Shown: piece after piece, positions 35,058-45,853 of the stretch
Numbering within the stretch: position 1 is the stretch's first letter
How the letters are laid out: the number at the start of each line of letters is the position of its first letter
Assembly (NCBI GenBank): GCA_038148375.1
Contig: JAYQVH010000013.1
Coordinates: 1-64,000, forward strand
Reading direction: 5' to 3'
Length of the DNA stretch: 64,000 nt
From: CAWUEX02 sp038148375
GTDB taxonomy: Bacteria > Pseudomonadota > Alphaproteobacteria > Rhodospirillales > Rhodospirillaceae
Notes under the pieces: generated by a model
What the model was told of the DNA's origin: nothing
The model's database searches: none
The model's input: the letters and a program-made list of their open reading frames with translations, nothing else
Program-made: the position numbers and the translations under genes

Positions 35058-35519
35058 GTGTTTAAAGTCAATAAGTTAACAGACTACGCCACGGTCGTGT
35101 TGATCGACATGGCCAGCAGCGCCGAAATTCGCCCCACACAGGCGATTTCGGACAAGACCGGCATTCCGCTGCCGACCGTCGCCAAACTGATGAAAAACCT
35201 GGTGCGCGCCGGACTGGTGCAGTCGCACCGCGGCGTGCATGGCGGTTACAGCCTGAGCCGCCCGGCGGACTCGGTAACGGTCGCGGACGTGATCGAGGCC
35301 GTCGAGGGCCCGATCGCCATCACCGCGTGTGTTGAGACCTCTGACGAACAGTGCTGCTACGAATCCCTTTGTCCGGTGCAGGGCAAGTGGAATCGGGTCA
35401 ACAGCGCGGTCACAGATGCCCTGCGAGACGTCACGCTCGCCGAAATGGTGCGGGACGTCCGGGGATTCGGCCGTCTGCCTGAGGACGCCGCCCGTCAACC
35501 CGCGCGGATGCAGGGGTAG
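35058..35519 (+). CDS. Rrf2-family SUF regulator (IscR/SufR-like)
   Basis: 153 residues from a GTG at 35058 with GAGGCG upstream. The N-terminal winged helix (VNKLTDYATVVL, TGIPLPTVAKLMKNLVRAGL, HRGVHGGYSLSRP) is followed by a Cys-bearing segment with Cys near 93, 100-101 and 106 (ACVETSDEQCCYESLCPV), placed like the Fe-S ligands of IscR-type regulators. It matches the SUF-operon-linked branch of the family. As first gene of the suf operon it would sense Fe-S status and control its own operon. Confidence 0.88.
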   Translation: MFKVNKLTDYATVVLIDMASSAEIRPTQAISDKTGIPLPTVAKLMKNLVRAGLVQSHRGVHGGYSLSRPADSVTVADVIEAVEGPIAITACVETSDEQCCYESLCPVQGKWNRVNSAVTDALRDVTLAEMVRDVRGFGRLPEDAARQPARMQG

Positions 35520-35523
35520 GGTA

Positions 35524-36978
<1,455 letters not shown>

Positions 36979-37029
36979 GCCGACCAAATAGAAGGTTCGG
37001 ATAATAGTCCGGCGAGAGTGAGAGTACAG

Positions 37030-37785
37030 ATGGCACTTGTTGACATTGAAAATCTGCATATCTCGGTTGACGGCAAGGAGATCCTTAAAGGAATCGACCT
37101 GACCCTGAACGGTGGCGAGGTCCACGCCATCATGGGGCCGAACGGCACCGGCAAAAGCACGTTGTCGTATGTTCTCGCCGGACGTGACGGCTATGAGGTC
37201 ACGCAAGGCAGCGTCAAGCTGGATGGCACGGACTTATTGGCCATGGAGCCGGACGAGCGTGCCCGCGCCGGTGTGTTCCTGGCGTTTCAGTACCCCCTGG
37301 AAATTCCCGGAGTCACAACCTCGAATTTTTTGAAAACCGCACTGAACGCAAAGCGCCGGGCTGCTGGCGAAGACGAAATCGACGCCATGGAATTTCTCAA
37401 ACTGGTCAGAAGTAAAATGAAGGCGCTGGAAATGGCCGACGACATGATCAAGCGGCCACTCAATGTCGGATTCTCCGGCGGTGAAAAGAAACGTGCCGAG
37501 GTGCTGCAAATGAGTCTGCTTGAGCCGACGTTTGCCATACTCGACGAAACGGATTCAGGTCTCGACATCGACGCGTTGAAAATCGTGTCCGATGGCGTCA
37601 ATGCCCTGCGCGATCCCAGCCGGGCGTTTCTGGTGATCACGCACTATCAGCGCCTGCTGAGGTACATCGTGCCGGATCATGTGCACGTGCTGTTTGCCGG
37701 GCGCATCGTCGAAAGCGGCGATAAATCCCTGGCCGATACGCTCGAGGCAGAAGGCTATGCCCGCTACGAAAGCGCGGCGGCCTGA
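37030..37785 (+). CDS. sufC: Fe-S assembly ATPase SufC
   Basis: 251-residue ABC-type ATPase without membrane domains. Walker A GPNGTGKST, Q-loop FQYPLEIPGV, signature FSGGEKKR, Walker B AILDETDSGLDID, switch His in VITHYQRLL. All are intact and family-typical. It binds SufB and SufD and drives scaffold rearrangement. ATG 37030 is chosen over the ORF's upstream start. It lies about 50 nt after sufB and 11 nt before sufD. Confidence 0.96.
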   Translation: MALVDIENLHISVDGKEILKGIDLTLNGGEVHAIMGPNGTGKSTLSYVLAGRDGYEVTQGSVKLDGTDLLAMEPDERARAGVFLAFQYPLEIPGVTTSNFLKTALNAKRRAAGEDEIDAMEFLKLVRSKMKALEMADDMIKRPLNVGFSGGEKKRAEVLQMSLLEPTFAILDETDSGLDIDALKIVSDGVNALRDPSRAFLVITHYQRLLRYIVPDHVHVLFAGRIVESGDKSLADTLEAEGYARYESAAA

Positions 37786-37796
37786 CGGACAGCGCA

Positions 37797-39149
37797 ATGA
37801 CAATCGTAACCAAAGACAAAACCCACCCCTTCGGCGACCTTTACGCCAACGCCGCAGGTGCCCTGCCTGGCGCCAACGAGGCGTGGGTTGATGGATTGCG
37901 CCAAACCGCGCGCGCCTTTCTTGGTGCGGACGGGTTTCCGACGCGGCGGGTCGAAGCCTGGAAGTACACTTCGCTGAACGAGTTGAAGAAGACGGACTTC
38001 ATCCCCGCGGGCAAAGCGGACGATATCGACGTCACGGCGTTGCCCGTCACCGCTCCGGTGATCGATGGCGCGTTCAAGATTGTCCTGGCCAACGGTGTTG
38101 TCCGTTCGGACCTCTCAGACGATCTCTCTGCGCTCCCCGATGGGGTCTCGATCGAACCCCTCAATACTGTGCTTGCCAAAGACGCTGCCTCACTCAAGAA
38201 CAGATTGGGCGGACTGGTCGCGGGCGGGGCTTCGTTCATTCCGGCGCTTAATACAGCGTACATGGAACACGGTGCGGTCATTCGCTTCCGCGCACAAGCG
38301 GGCAGCGACGCTCGTATTCAACTTTTTTCCGTCGGGGCCGCGGGTGCCCGCGCGGTTGCGTTCCACCCGCGCCTTATGGTGATCGCGGACAAAGGCGCGA
38401 AAGGCACCTTGGTGGAAACCCACGTCGGCCTGCCCGGACAGCCCTACCTTACCAATCCAGTCTCGGAGGTCTATGTCGAATCCGGCGCAGAGCTCGGCCA
38501 TTACATCATCGTCGGCGAGGATGGCGACGCCGCGCACCTCGGCCAAACGGCGGTAAGCGCGGGCGAGGGGAGTGCCTACCGCTCGTTTACGCTGTCGCTG
38601 GGCGGTCATCTGGTGCGACGGGAAATCACCGTCAGGCTCGAAGACGAAGGCGCGGACGTGCAGGTCGATGGCGCCTATGCGTTGACCGCCGCACAGCACA
38701 GCGGCATCTCTTCGGAGGTTCTGCACCTGGTACCCGATACGCACTCCAGTCAGGTGATTAAGGGGGTGCTCGGCGGCAAGTCTCATGGCGTGTTCCAGGG
38801 CCGCATTCATGTGGCCAGGGGCGCGCAGCGGACCGATGGACGTCAGCTCCACAAGGCGCTGCTGCTCAACCGTGGGCCGGAAGTGGACAGTAAGCCGGAA
38901 CTTGAAATCTACGCCGACGATGTGCAGTGCGCCCACGGCGCGGCCACCGGCGAGATGGACCACGATCACTTATTTTATCTGATGAGCCGCGGCATCGACG
39001 AACACACCGCCCGCGCAATGTTGGTCGAGGGCTTTCTCGACGACGTCATCTTCAATATCGCCGATGACGCGGTGCAAGGAATGATCCACGATATGGTGAA
39101 GGCGTGGCTGGCGCGCCAGACCGATTTGCTGACGGGGGCGTCGTCATGA
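37797..39149 (+). CDS. sufD: Fe-S assembly protein SufD
   Basis: 450 residues. The N-terminal helical part includes RRVEAWKYTSLNELKKTDF, and the C-terminal beta-helix carries the SufB/D family signature (GKSHGVFQGRIHVARGAQRT, LSSKPELEIYADDVQCAHGA-like region with Cys, FYLMSRGIDEHTARAMLVEG). It partners SufB in the SufBC2D scaffold. Its stop overlaps the sufS start by ATGA. Confidence 0.94.
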   Translation: MTIVTKDKTHPFGDLYANAAGALPGANEAWVDGLRQTARAFLGADGFPTRRVEAWKYTSLNELKKTDFIPAGKADDIDVTALPVTAPVIDGAFKIVLANGVVRSDLSDDLSALPDGVSIEPLNTVLAKDAASLKNRLGGLVAGGASFIPALNTAYMEHGAVIRFRAQAGSDARIQLFSVGAAGARAVAFHPRLMVIADKGAKGTLVETHVGLPGQPYLTNPVSEVYVESGAELGHYIIVGEDGDAAHLGQTAVSAGEGSAYRSFTLSLGGHLVRREITVRLEDEGADVQVDGAYALTAAQHSGISSEVLHLVPDTHSSQVIKGVLGGKSHGVFQGRIHVARGAQRTDGRQLHKALLLNRGPEVDSKPELEIYADDVQCAHGAATGEMDHDHLFYLMSRGIDEHTARAMLVEGFLDDVIFNIADDAVQGMIHDMVKAWLARQTDLLTGASS

Positions 39150-40402
39150 ACGTCGCCGTGCCCACACCAGAGATTTCAACGCCGCGCCCATTTGACGTCG
39201 ACGCCGTCCGTGCCGACTTCCCGATTCTCAGCCGTCAGGTGCACGGCAAGCCACTGGTCTATCTGGACAGCGCGGCTTCGGCGCAAAAGCCGCAAGCGGT
39301 GATCGATGTCATTCGGTATCAGTACGAACAGGAATACGCCAACGTCCATCGCGGCGCGTATTGGCTCAGCGAGACCCTGACCGGCAAGTACGAAGCGGCC
39401 CGCGAAACCGTATGCCGGTTTATCAACGCCCGCAGTGACCGCGAAGTCGTGTTTACCAAGGGCGCAACCGAGGCCATCAACCTCGTTGCGTCGACGTTTG
39501 GAAATTCTTTGGGTGAGGGTGACGAGATTGTCATCACCGGACTTGAGCACCACTCCAACATCGTACCGTGGCAGCTGCTGCGGGACCGCACCGGGGCGGT
39601 GATCAAGGTCGTTCCGGTGACACCGGAAGGTGATGTGCCGTTGGACGCGATCAAGGCGGCGCTGTCCGGGCGCACCAAGCTTGTCGCGGTCGCTCATGTG
39701 TCCAATGTGCTCGGCACTGTGCTGCCAGTGAAAGACATTGTGGCGGCGGCGCACGACGCGGGAGCAAAGGTGCTGCTCGACGGCTGTCAGGCCGTCGTCC
39801 ACCAAAGCGTCGATGTGCAAGACATCGATTGCGATTTTTATGCCTTCTCCGGTCACAAGCTATATGGTCCGAACGGCATCGGCGTGTTGTACGGCAAGGA
39901 AGTGCTGCTCGACGCCATGCCGCCTTATCAAGGCGGCGGCGAAATGATCAGCAGCGTCACTTTTGAGCGCAGCGAATGGGCGGAATTGCCGGCCAAGTTC
40001 GAAGCTGGTACGCCGCCGATCGTGCCGGCCGTGGCTTTAGGCGCAGCGATCGATTACGTCTCCGCATTCGATACACAGGCGCGAGTTGCGCACGAGCATG
40101 ATGTTTTGCGCTATGCCATGGATAAACTCAGCGCCATCGACGGGATTACGTTAATCGGTACGACACCGAATAAAACATCGGCGATATCCTTCATGCTTGA
40201 AGGTGCCCATCCGCACGATCTTGCGACGATTTTGGATCGCTCAGGTATATGCGTGCGCGCCGGTCACCACTGCGCCCAGCCGCTCATGGATGCGTTTGGG
40301 GTAACCGCTACCGTGCGCGCGTCTATTGGTATGTATACCAAGCATGAGGAGTTCGACGTGCTGGCAGACGCCCTGGAGCGGGCGCGGGAGCTCCTGATCT
40401 GA
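39146..40402 (+). CDS. sufS: Cysteine desulfurase SufS
   Basis: 418-residue PLP enzyme that takes sulfur from cysteine as a persulfide. It has YLDSAASAQKP near the N-terminus, the PLP Lys in FSGHKLYGPNGIG, and the catalytic Cys in the RAGHHCAQP loop near the C-terminus. Group II desulfurases of this kind need a sulfur acceptor; SufU is encoded directly downstream, and no SufE is seen here. Start ATG 39146 overlaps the sufD stop, and the stop overlaps the sufU ATG (TGATG). Confidence 0.95.
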   Translation: MNVAVPTPEISTPRPFDVDAVRADFPILSRQVHGKPLVYLDSAASAQKPQAVIDVIRYQYEQEYANVHRGAYWLSETLTGKYEAARETVCRFINARSDREVVFTKGATEAINLVASTFGNSLGEGDEIVITGLEHHSNIVPWQLLRDRTGAVIKVVPVTPEGDVPLDAIKAALSGRTKLVAVAHVSNVLGTVLPVKDIVAAAHDAGAKVLLDGCQAVVHQSVDVQDIDCDFYAFSGHKLYGPNGIGVLYGKEVLLDAMPPYQGGGEMISSVTFERSEWAELPAKFEAGTPPIVPAVALGAAIDYVSAFDTQARVAHEHDVLRYAMDKLSAIDGITLIGTTPNKTSAISFMLEGAHPHDLATILDRSGICVRAGHHCAQPLMDAFGVTATVRASIGMYTKHEEFDVLADALERARELLI

Positions 40403-40932
40403 TGGCCGAGGCGCAAGATCAAAACGCGGAGTTATTGTCGCTGTACCAGGAAATTATCCTCGATCACGGCAAATCACCGCGCAACACGGGCGTGGTCGAG
40501 AACCACACCTGTCAAAGCGACGGACGCAATCCCATGTGCGGGGATCGGGTGTCGGTGACGACGTCGGTCACTGATGCCGGTGTTATCGGCGATATCAAAT
40601 TCGACGGTAAGGGTTGCGCCATTTCGATCGCCTCGGCCTCGATGATGACCGACGCAGTGGCGGGGTTGACGGCGGAAGAGGCTGAAACCATGTTCGCGGC
40701 CGTGCGGCGGATTTGCACCGAGGAGGTCGACCCCACCGACGTCCAGGGTGAGCTTGGCGAGAAGCTCGGCCCGCGGTTAGAACGACTCGCTGCGCTCAGC
40801 GGCGTGCGCCAGTTTCCGGTCCGCGTGAAGTGCGCGACCCTACCGTGGCACACATTGATGGCTTGTTTGGCCGGAAAAGCGACGGCGACAAGCGAGCGCG
40901 CACGTGCGCCCAGTGCAGGTACAAAGGTTTAA
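40402..40932 (+). CDS. sufU: SufU/IscU-like sulfur-transfer protein
   Basis: 176 residues. The three conserved Cys of the family appear in GRNPMCGDR, GKGCAISIAS and RVKCATLPWHT. The insertion between the second and third Cys, and the absence of an IscU-type LPPVK motif, favour SufU over IscU. It would accept sulfur from SufS by zinc-ligand exchange and pass it to SufB. Translation is coupled to sufS through the TGATG overlap. Confidence 0.93.
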   Translation: MAEAQDQNAELLSLYQEIILDHGKSPRNTGVVENHTCQSDGRNPMCGDRVSVTTSVTDAGVIGDIKFDGKGCAISIASASMMTDAVAGLTAEEAETMFAAVRRICTEEVDPTDVQGELGEKLGPRLERLAALSGVRQFPVRVKCATLPWHTLMACLAGKATATSERARAPSAGTKV

Positions 40933-40954
40933 AGATGGTTGGGAGTTACCAGCA

Positions 40955-41356
40955 ATGATGCCACCGTATTCAATGCCGGCGATGGACGCCGACCCGCCGG
41001 AAGAGGGCGACGTCATCGAGCGTGGCTCGCCGCTCCCGGCCGAGGAAGACTACGTTGCAACTGAGTCCGCCGTGGTGGAAGCGTTACGGAGCGTTTTTGA
41101 TCCGGAGATTCCGGTCAACATTTATGATCTCGGACTGATTTACGATCTGAATATTCACGAACGCGGTGATGTCGACATCACCATGACGCTGACCGCGCCG
41201 GCCTGTCCCGTTGCAGGCACGCTGCCGGGGGAAGTCGGCGATGCCGTTGCCAACACCAAAGGTACCGGCATCGTTCGCGTGACCATCACTTGGGATCCGC
41301 CATGGACTCCAGAAAACATGTCAGAAGTGGCGCGCGTCGCCCTCGACATGTTTTAA
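40955..41356 (+). CDS. sufT: SufT / MIP18-like (DUF59) Fe-S maturation protein
   Basis: 133 residues from ATG 40955 with GGGAG upstream; the GTG inside sufU is rejected. The DUF59 core has VVEALRSVFDPEIPVNIYDLGLIY and TLTAPACPVAGTLPGEV, with the conserved Cys. SufT helps deliver clusters to client proteins. Fifth Suf protein in the operon after the regulator, 22 nt past sufU. Confidence 0.9.
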   Translation: MMPPYSMPAMDADPPEEGDVIERGSPLPAEEDYVATESAVVEALRSVFDPEIPVNIYDLGLIYDLNIHERGDVDITMTLTAPACPVAGTLPGEVGDAVANTKGTGIVRVTITWDPPWTPENMSEVARVALDMF

Positions 41357-41382
41357 GCCGGCCCGGACCCAAAGGAGGACAT

Positions 41383-41748
41383 ATGACTGCACTGGAAAGA
41401 CCCGCACCGATCTCGGTTACGCCGGCCGCCGTTGCGCGCGCAAAGTACCTGATTGATCGCGCCGGCAAGGATGTCGCCGGAATCCGCGTCGGCATCGAAA
41501 CCAAAGGCTGCTCCGGCTTCGCGTACAAGGTGGAATACGCCGAGGAACACGGCAAGTTTGAGGACGTGGTCGAAGCGGGCGGCGTGAAATTTTTCGTCGA
41601 TCCGATGGCCGTGATGTACTTGCTCGGTTCGGAGCTGGATTACACGGAAGGCAAACTTGAAAGTGGTTTCGTGTTCAACAATCCGAACGAGACAGGACGC
41701 TGCGGCTGCGGCGAAAGTTTTTCGGTGGAACCGGAGAAAGCAGGTTAG
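41383..41748 (+). CDS. sufA: A-type Fe-S carrier protein SufA/HesB
   Basis: 121 residues behind AAAGGAGG. The three cluster-ligand Cys are in TKGCSGFAY and GRCGCGESF. A-type carriers transfer clusters from the scaffold to apo-proteins. Last gene of the suf operon; its stop overlaps the convergent response-regulator stop by 3 nt, so transcripts probably meet head to head. Confidence 0.93.
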   Translation: MTALERPAPISVTPAAVARAKYLIDRAGKDVAGIRVGIETKGCSGFAYKVEYAEEHGKFEDVVEAGGVKFFVDPMAVMYLLGSELDYTEGKLESGFVFNNPNETGRCGCGESFSVEPEKAG

Positions 41749-42131
41749 CGGGCAATCCGCTTTTCGACCTCGGCCAGCAGCTTGACCGGATGAACGGGTT
41801 TCTGAAGCAGGCTGACCGTTCCATTGACAAATTCGGGGTCGTCCTCGACAAGGCCCGACACTAAGTCGGGCTGGCCGGTTACCAGGATCGTCGGCAGAGG
41901 CGGGGTGCGCTCGTAGAGCACCTGCCGCAACTCAAGCCCGCCGACCGAAGGCATCATGATATCGACGATCGCGATATCGAATTTTTCCGTATCAAGTTTT
42001 TCTAGCGCGTCTTCGCCGTCCTGCGCTTCGACAACCCTATAGCCGCGTTGGCGCAAGACGTGGCAGAACGACTCCCGCACTAAATCGTTGTCTTCAACTA
42101 CAAGGACGGTTCCCAGGTCCACGCACTTCAT
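41745..42131 (-). CDS. Single-domain (CheY-like) response regulator
   Basis: 128 residues from ATG 42131, with GTGAAGGA upstream; the longer ORF has no family support. A receiver domain only: acidic pair in VVEDND, phospho-Asp in AIVDIMMPSVGG, Thr in LVTGQP, Lys in LQKPVHP. No output domain, so it acts by protein contact. No kinase is nearby. It is divergent from the HIG1-like gene. Confidence 0.85.
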   Translation of the reverse strand: MKCVDLGTVLVVEDNDLVRESFCHVLRQRGYRVVEAQDGEDALEKLDTEKFDIAIVDIMMPSVGGLELRQVLYERTPPLPTILVTGQPDLVSGLVEDDPEFVNGTVSLLQKPVHPVKLLAEVEKRIAR

Positions 42132-42245
42132 TCCTTCACTCTTCTGCTCAAAGTATAGCGGTCGTCCCCCGCGAGCGCAGCAGAATTGCTCGTCTTCGCG
42201 CAAAGACCTTGTAATCTGGACCGCAAAGGTCCACGTATATAGACC

Positions 42246-42449
42246 ATGGAAACCTTTCTCATGATCCTGCTCGCGATATCGCTCCTCGCCGTTCTGGGCA
42301 TTCTGCTGACCGGCCTGGTCGCGTTTGCCAAGGGCAGCGACTTCCATGATAAGTACGGCAGTAAGCTCATGCAGATGCGCGTTGCCGCACAGGCAGTTGC
42401 AGTTGTGTTGGTCCTGCTGTTGGTGATGATTCGGTCTGCCGGCAACTAG
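42246..42449 (+). CDS. HIG1-domain twin-transmembrane small protein
   Basis: 67 residues with two hydrophobic helices joined by a short basic loop (FAKGSDFHDKYGSKLMQMRV). The KLMQMRVAAQAVAVV stretch matches the HIG1/twin-TM pattern (N-K-L-M-R-x-R-V-x-x-Q). Relatives are small inner-membrane proteins, some of which associate with respiratory oxidases. A role in respiration is inference. Confidence 0.75.
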   Translation: METFLMILLAISLLAVLGILLTGLVAFAKGSDFHDKYGSKLMQMRVAAQAVAVVLVLLLVMIRSAGN

Positions 42450-42472
42450 CGCGTCAGCGCTATAGTCGGCCA

Positions 42473-43306
42473 TTACGACGCGCTTAACATCCTAAGCGCT
42501 GTCAGTACAAGAAACCCAGCAAACAATAGCCGAAGCATTTTCGCTGATATCGCGTGCGCGATTTTGCTGCCGATCGGCGCGGTCAGCACCGTCGTCGCAA
42601 CGATGGCGGCAAATCCCAAAACATTGACGTAGCCCAGGGACCCGGGAGGGCGGCCCGCCGCCTCCCAGCCGCCGGCGACATACCCGATGGCGGCCGGCAC
42701 CGCGATGATCAGTCCGAATCCGGCTGAGGTCGCGACGGCGCGGTGTATGGGCACGCCCACGGCATTCAGAAACGGCACGGAAAGCGTGCCGCCGCCGATG
42801 CCCATCATCGCGGAGAACGCGCCGACGATTGCGGCGATCCCCGAACCACCTGGGCCGAAGTGCCATGGACGCGCATCAGATGGCGGCGGGGTCTCGTCTG
42901 AGCGTTTGCGTAAACCCAGGTCTGCGGCAACCACGAGGGCGACACTGCCAAACACTAGCGATAGCATGCGCCCGTCCATCATGACATTGGCTGCCCAGGT
43001 GCCGATGCCAACGCCGGCGACCAGACCCGGAAGCCACGCGCGAAACAACGCCCAATCCACGGCGTCCCGTTTGAGATGAGCGCGGACCGAGGCGATTGAC
43101 GTCGGGATGATGGTCGCAAGCGACGTCCCCACTGCGACATGCATGCGGCTGTCCAGCGGCACGTCCAGTGCGCCGAGTACCGTAAACAGCACGGGTACGA
43201 TGACGATGCCGCCGCCGACGCCAAGCAGACCGGCCAACACTCCGGCGACGGCGCCGGTCGTGAGCAAAGCCAGAAGAAAAGGAAGATAAGAGGCGAGCGT
43301 GTCCAA
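42473..43306 (-). CDS. TauE/SafE-family sulfite/organosulfonate exporter
   Basis: 277-residue inner-membrane protein with about eight hydrophobic segments and the duplicated family pattern: GLLGVGGGIVIVPVLF near the N-terminus and GAFSAMMGIGGGTLSVPFLN in the second half. Family members export sulfite, sulfoacetate or related anions. The specificity is not readable here. Minus strand, 18 nt downstream of the unknown 250-residue gene's stop and possibly co-transcribed with it. Confidence 0.88.
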   Translation of the reverse strand: MDTLASYLPFLLALLTTGAVAGVLAGLLGVGGGIVIVPVLFTVLGALDVPLDSRMHVAVGTSLATIIPTSIASVRAHLKRDAVDWALFRAWLPGLVAGVGIGTWAANVMMDGRMLSLVFGSVALVVAADLGLRKRSDETPPPSDARPWHFGPGGSGIAAIVGAFSAMMGIGGGTLSVPFLNAVGVPIHRAVATSAGFGLIIAVPAAIGYVAGGWEAAGRPPGSLGYVNVLGFAAIVATTVLTAPIGSKIAHAISAKMLRLLFAGFLVLTALRMLSAS

Positions 43307-43324
43307 ACCGACGGGACCGGCGGC

Positions 43325-44077
43325 TTAGGTGAACGTCGGGCGTTCCGGCCGGTACGTCACTTTATGCGCCCGTTCGAAGCCGATGATCTGCTGCATCAGG
43401 TCGCGCTTGCGCACCCGCGCGGCGGCGACCTGGGATGGCGTGATGTTGGTTTCCGAGATCGCGTCCTTCTCGACCAGCATTTGAACACGATCAAGGAAGG
43501 ATCCGGTGTTGCCGCCCTTGCGCTCGAGGATCGCGGCGCGGTGGTAAGCGGCAAATTGGGTGAACACGAAGGCGGTCTGGCTGTCGTGCTCGACGGCGAG
43601 GTCTTCCAATGCGCCGACGATGTTGCTGGCGGCCTCGTTGATAATGGCGTCCGAGACGTCCCCGCCGGCGGCCAGCGACTCAACTTCTTCGATGATATCG
43701 AACGAAGCATCTCCGGTGGAAAATACGGTCTCACCGTCGATATGGATCGAAACCCAAGTGTCAGGATTGTAGTTGGCTTCGTATTGCGACAGTTTGCGGA
43801 CCCAGCGGCTCTCCCAATCGAAATCCTTGGCCTCGACGATCATGTTCGGATCGCGCCGGAATTGATCGATCACCAGGCCAGCGATGCGCAACGTCGTCGG
43901 AATGTTCTGGCCGCGCACGACGCACTGGTAGGTGTGGTCGCCAAGTGTCAGAGGAATCGTCAGACGGTTGGCGCGGACCTCGAGGATCGGGTCGCCCCCA
44001 TCTTCGTCTCCAACGTCATCGAAACGGTGTACCGTGGATTTTTCCCGGTACAATGTAAGGTTGCCAATTTCTGACAT
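43325..44077 (-). CDS. Conserved-looking protein of unknown function (250 aa)
   Basis: No family recognised. No signal peptide or membrane segment. The N-terminal half looks beta-rich (LTLYREKSTVHRF, LTIPLTLGDHTYQCVVRG). The middle has FDWESRWVRKLSQYEANYNP and an acidic stretch around FDIIEEVESL. The C-terminus is helical and basic (AAARVRKRDLMQQIIGFERA). Codon use is like its neighbours, and GC-rich third positions support real coding. It is the first gene of a minus-strand pair with the TauE-like exporter. Confidence 0.6.
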   Translation of the reverse strand: MSEIGNLTLYREKSTVHRFDDVGDEDGGDPILEVRANRLTIPLTLGDHTYQCVVRGQNIPTTLRIAGLVIDQFRRDPNMIVEAKDFDWESRWVRKLSQYEANYNPDTWVSIHIDGETVFSTGDASFDIIEEVESLAAGGDVSDAIINEAASNIVGALEDLAVEHDSQTAFVFTQFAAYHRAAILERKGGNTGSFLDRVQMLVEKDAISETNITPSQVAAARVRKRDLMQQIIGFERAHKVTYRPERPTFT

Positions 44078-44259
44078 TATACTACTAAAAGACGAAATAC
44101 CGTGTTTGGTTGCCTCTCTTTATACCCCTGAGCGGCTTGAGGGGAAATGTAGAGCGTGCGAGCCGAACCTACAAGGTGCCGGAGCCAAAAAAGCCTGGTC
44201 TAGATGGTTGAAAAATAACGTTTATTGGGCTGTGCCCCGGATGTGGTCGTTCGGTTGGG

Positions 44260-45162
44260 CTATTCCGCGCTGAGGCGCCGGTACAGGAGCTCCTGACGCG
44301 CATTGAGGGAAAACCGATTCAACCCTTGAAGGAAGGTGCGCATGTCTTCCTTTATCCGTGAAAACGCCGGGCGCCGCTGGAGGGACGTTTCGTCCACATA
44401 GAGCGCGCGGTTGAGTTCGATCTGCAGCGCGTGAATTCCGTTTTTCGGGTCGCCGTAGTGGTGGGTGGTAAATCCACCCGCGTAGGGATTGTTGCGCACG
44501 ACAGAATACCCGAGCGTTCCGAAGATCCGCTCGGTTTCCTCGGTGACTGCGCCGGCGCACGACAGACCGTTGCGGTCCCCTAAGACGATGTCGATCCCTG
44601 CGCTGGCATTCGATTTGTTGGACGGCAGACCGGCCGACGGCATGCTGTGGCAGTCCAGCAGAATGCAGTACCCAAACTTGTCGCGGGTGCCGTTGACGAG
44701 GCGCTGCAACATCTCGTGATAGGGCTTGTAAATGCGGTCGATCCGGCTTTCGGCTTCGGCCCAGTCCAGTTTGCGGGCGTAAATCTCCTTTTGATTACCG
44801 ACGATCCGCGCGATTGTGCCCAACCCGGCGGCGACCCGCGGCGACGTCGTATTGACGAAGTCGGGCAGGGTGTCGCGGAACATGCCTTGATCAAGTTCAT
44901 AGGCTTCGCGATTGAGATCGAGATAAGCGCGTGGAAACAGCGCGCGCAGCAGCGGCGCGCCGAGGTCCGGCGCGGCACTGAACAATTCGTCGACGTAGCA
45001 GTCTTCCGACCGGCGCAGTGCGGTCCGGCTCAACGCACTCGACGCGATCAAGTCCGCGGGATACTGATTGCCGGCATGGGGTGAGGCCAGGACGATCGGG
45101 CTCGTCTGCTGGTCCGGCGACAGCACGTCAATGGCAGGGGCTAACTCAACAATCTCGGCCAT
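44260..45162 (-). CDS. N-formylglutamate amidohydrolase family protein (HutG-like)
   Basis: 300 residues. The family core: VLASPHAGNQYPADL, LRRSEDCYVDELF, FPRAYLDLNREAYELDQ, YCILLDCHSMPS with the likely metal ligands, and FTTHHYGDPKNGIHALQIEL. Members hydrolyse N-formylglutamate in histidine breakdown, but no other hut genes are seen, and many stand-alone copies have unknown substrates. It is preceded, in the gene's direction, by the tRNA region. Confidence 0.83.
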   Translation of the reverse strand: MAEIVELAPAIDVLSPDQQTSPIVLASPHAGNQYPADLIASSALSRTALRRSEDCYVDELFSAAPDLGAPLLRALFPRAYLDLNREAYELDQGMFRDTLPDFVNTTSPRVAAGLGTIARIVGNQKEIYARKLDWAEAESRIDRIYKPYHEMLQRLVNGTRDKFGYCILLDCHSMPSAGLPSNKSNASAGIDIVLGDRNGLSCAGAVTEETERIFGTLGYSVVRNNPYAGGFTTHHYGDPKNGIHALQIELNRALYVDETSLQRRPAFSRIKEDMRTFLQGLNRFSLNARQELLYRRLSAE

Positions 45163-45345
45163 TCCCGTTCCATCCGTACTTCACGCCCAGCCGCCCCGGC
45201 CATGCCGAAAGCCGCGCCTCATCTCGGCCCTAGCATAACCCAAACCGGTGCCAGCGAAACACTTGCATTCGCCGGCGGGGCCACCTAAAACAACCCCTCC
45301 CTGGCCAGGGGGCTTGTCCATCAAGCGAATGTTACGGCCGTTCGG

Positions 45346-45420
45346 GGACGCGTAGCTCAGCGGGAGAGCACCTCGTTGACATCGAGGGGGTCACTGGTTC
45401 AATCCCAGTCGCGTCCACCA
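45346..45420 (+). tRNA. tRNA-Val (anticodon GAC)
   Basis: 75 nt including an encoded CCA. Acceptor stem GGACGCG/CGCGTCC with discriminator A; D-arm region TAGCTCAGCGGGAGAGC; anticodon stem CCTCG/CGAGG with loop TTGACAT, hence anticodon GAC at 45378-45380; T-arm with GGTTCAATCC. All stems pair. An IS3 remnant lies about 240 nt downstream, and the region between (45421-45520) holds nothing recognised. Confidence 0.96.
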
Positions 45421-45520
45421 TCCCCACGAAATACAGGGTCAAGTGACGGAGCCCGAGACTTCGTGTCATTCGATGCGCGCCAGCCTTTCTTTCCTGGAAG
45501 GCTCCCGGTGCCGGCCTGAC

Positions 45521-45853
45521 CTAGCTCAGAAGATGTTTGTATTTCGACTGGACCGGCATTTTAAAAGGCTGGTCTGACTTTCGCATAGCCATACAGGCGA
45601 TACCGCATTCCGGTGGCAGGTCCATACTGCGTGACATCCAATCACTGCTTATATCGAAGAGCTTTAGTGCCTTCATCTCCTGAAGCTGGGATTTCGCCAT
45701 CCCGCCATAACGCTTGCGCCATGTGTAGTACGTCGCATCGCTAATACCTGCCTTCCGGCAAGCCGTTGTCACATCACTTCCGCTGTTCAGATCCAGCTCG
45801 ATCTGCCGCAGCAGATTGAGAATGTCCTCATCTGAATGCCGCTTCCGCGCCAT
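45521..45853 (-). pseudogene. IS3-family transposase OrfA fragment
   Basis: From ATG 45853 the first about 63 residues match IS3-type OrfA (MARKRHSDEDILNLL, SDVTTACRKAGISDATYYTW, RKRYGGMAKSQLQEMKAL) with its helix-turn-helix. After KAL the leucine-zipper part expected next (KENxRLKK) is missing and an unrelated 47-residue tail follows, so the gene is a 5' fragment fused by chance to flanking DNA. No OrfB is present. It cannot make an active transposase. Confidence 0.8.
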
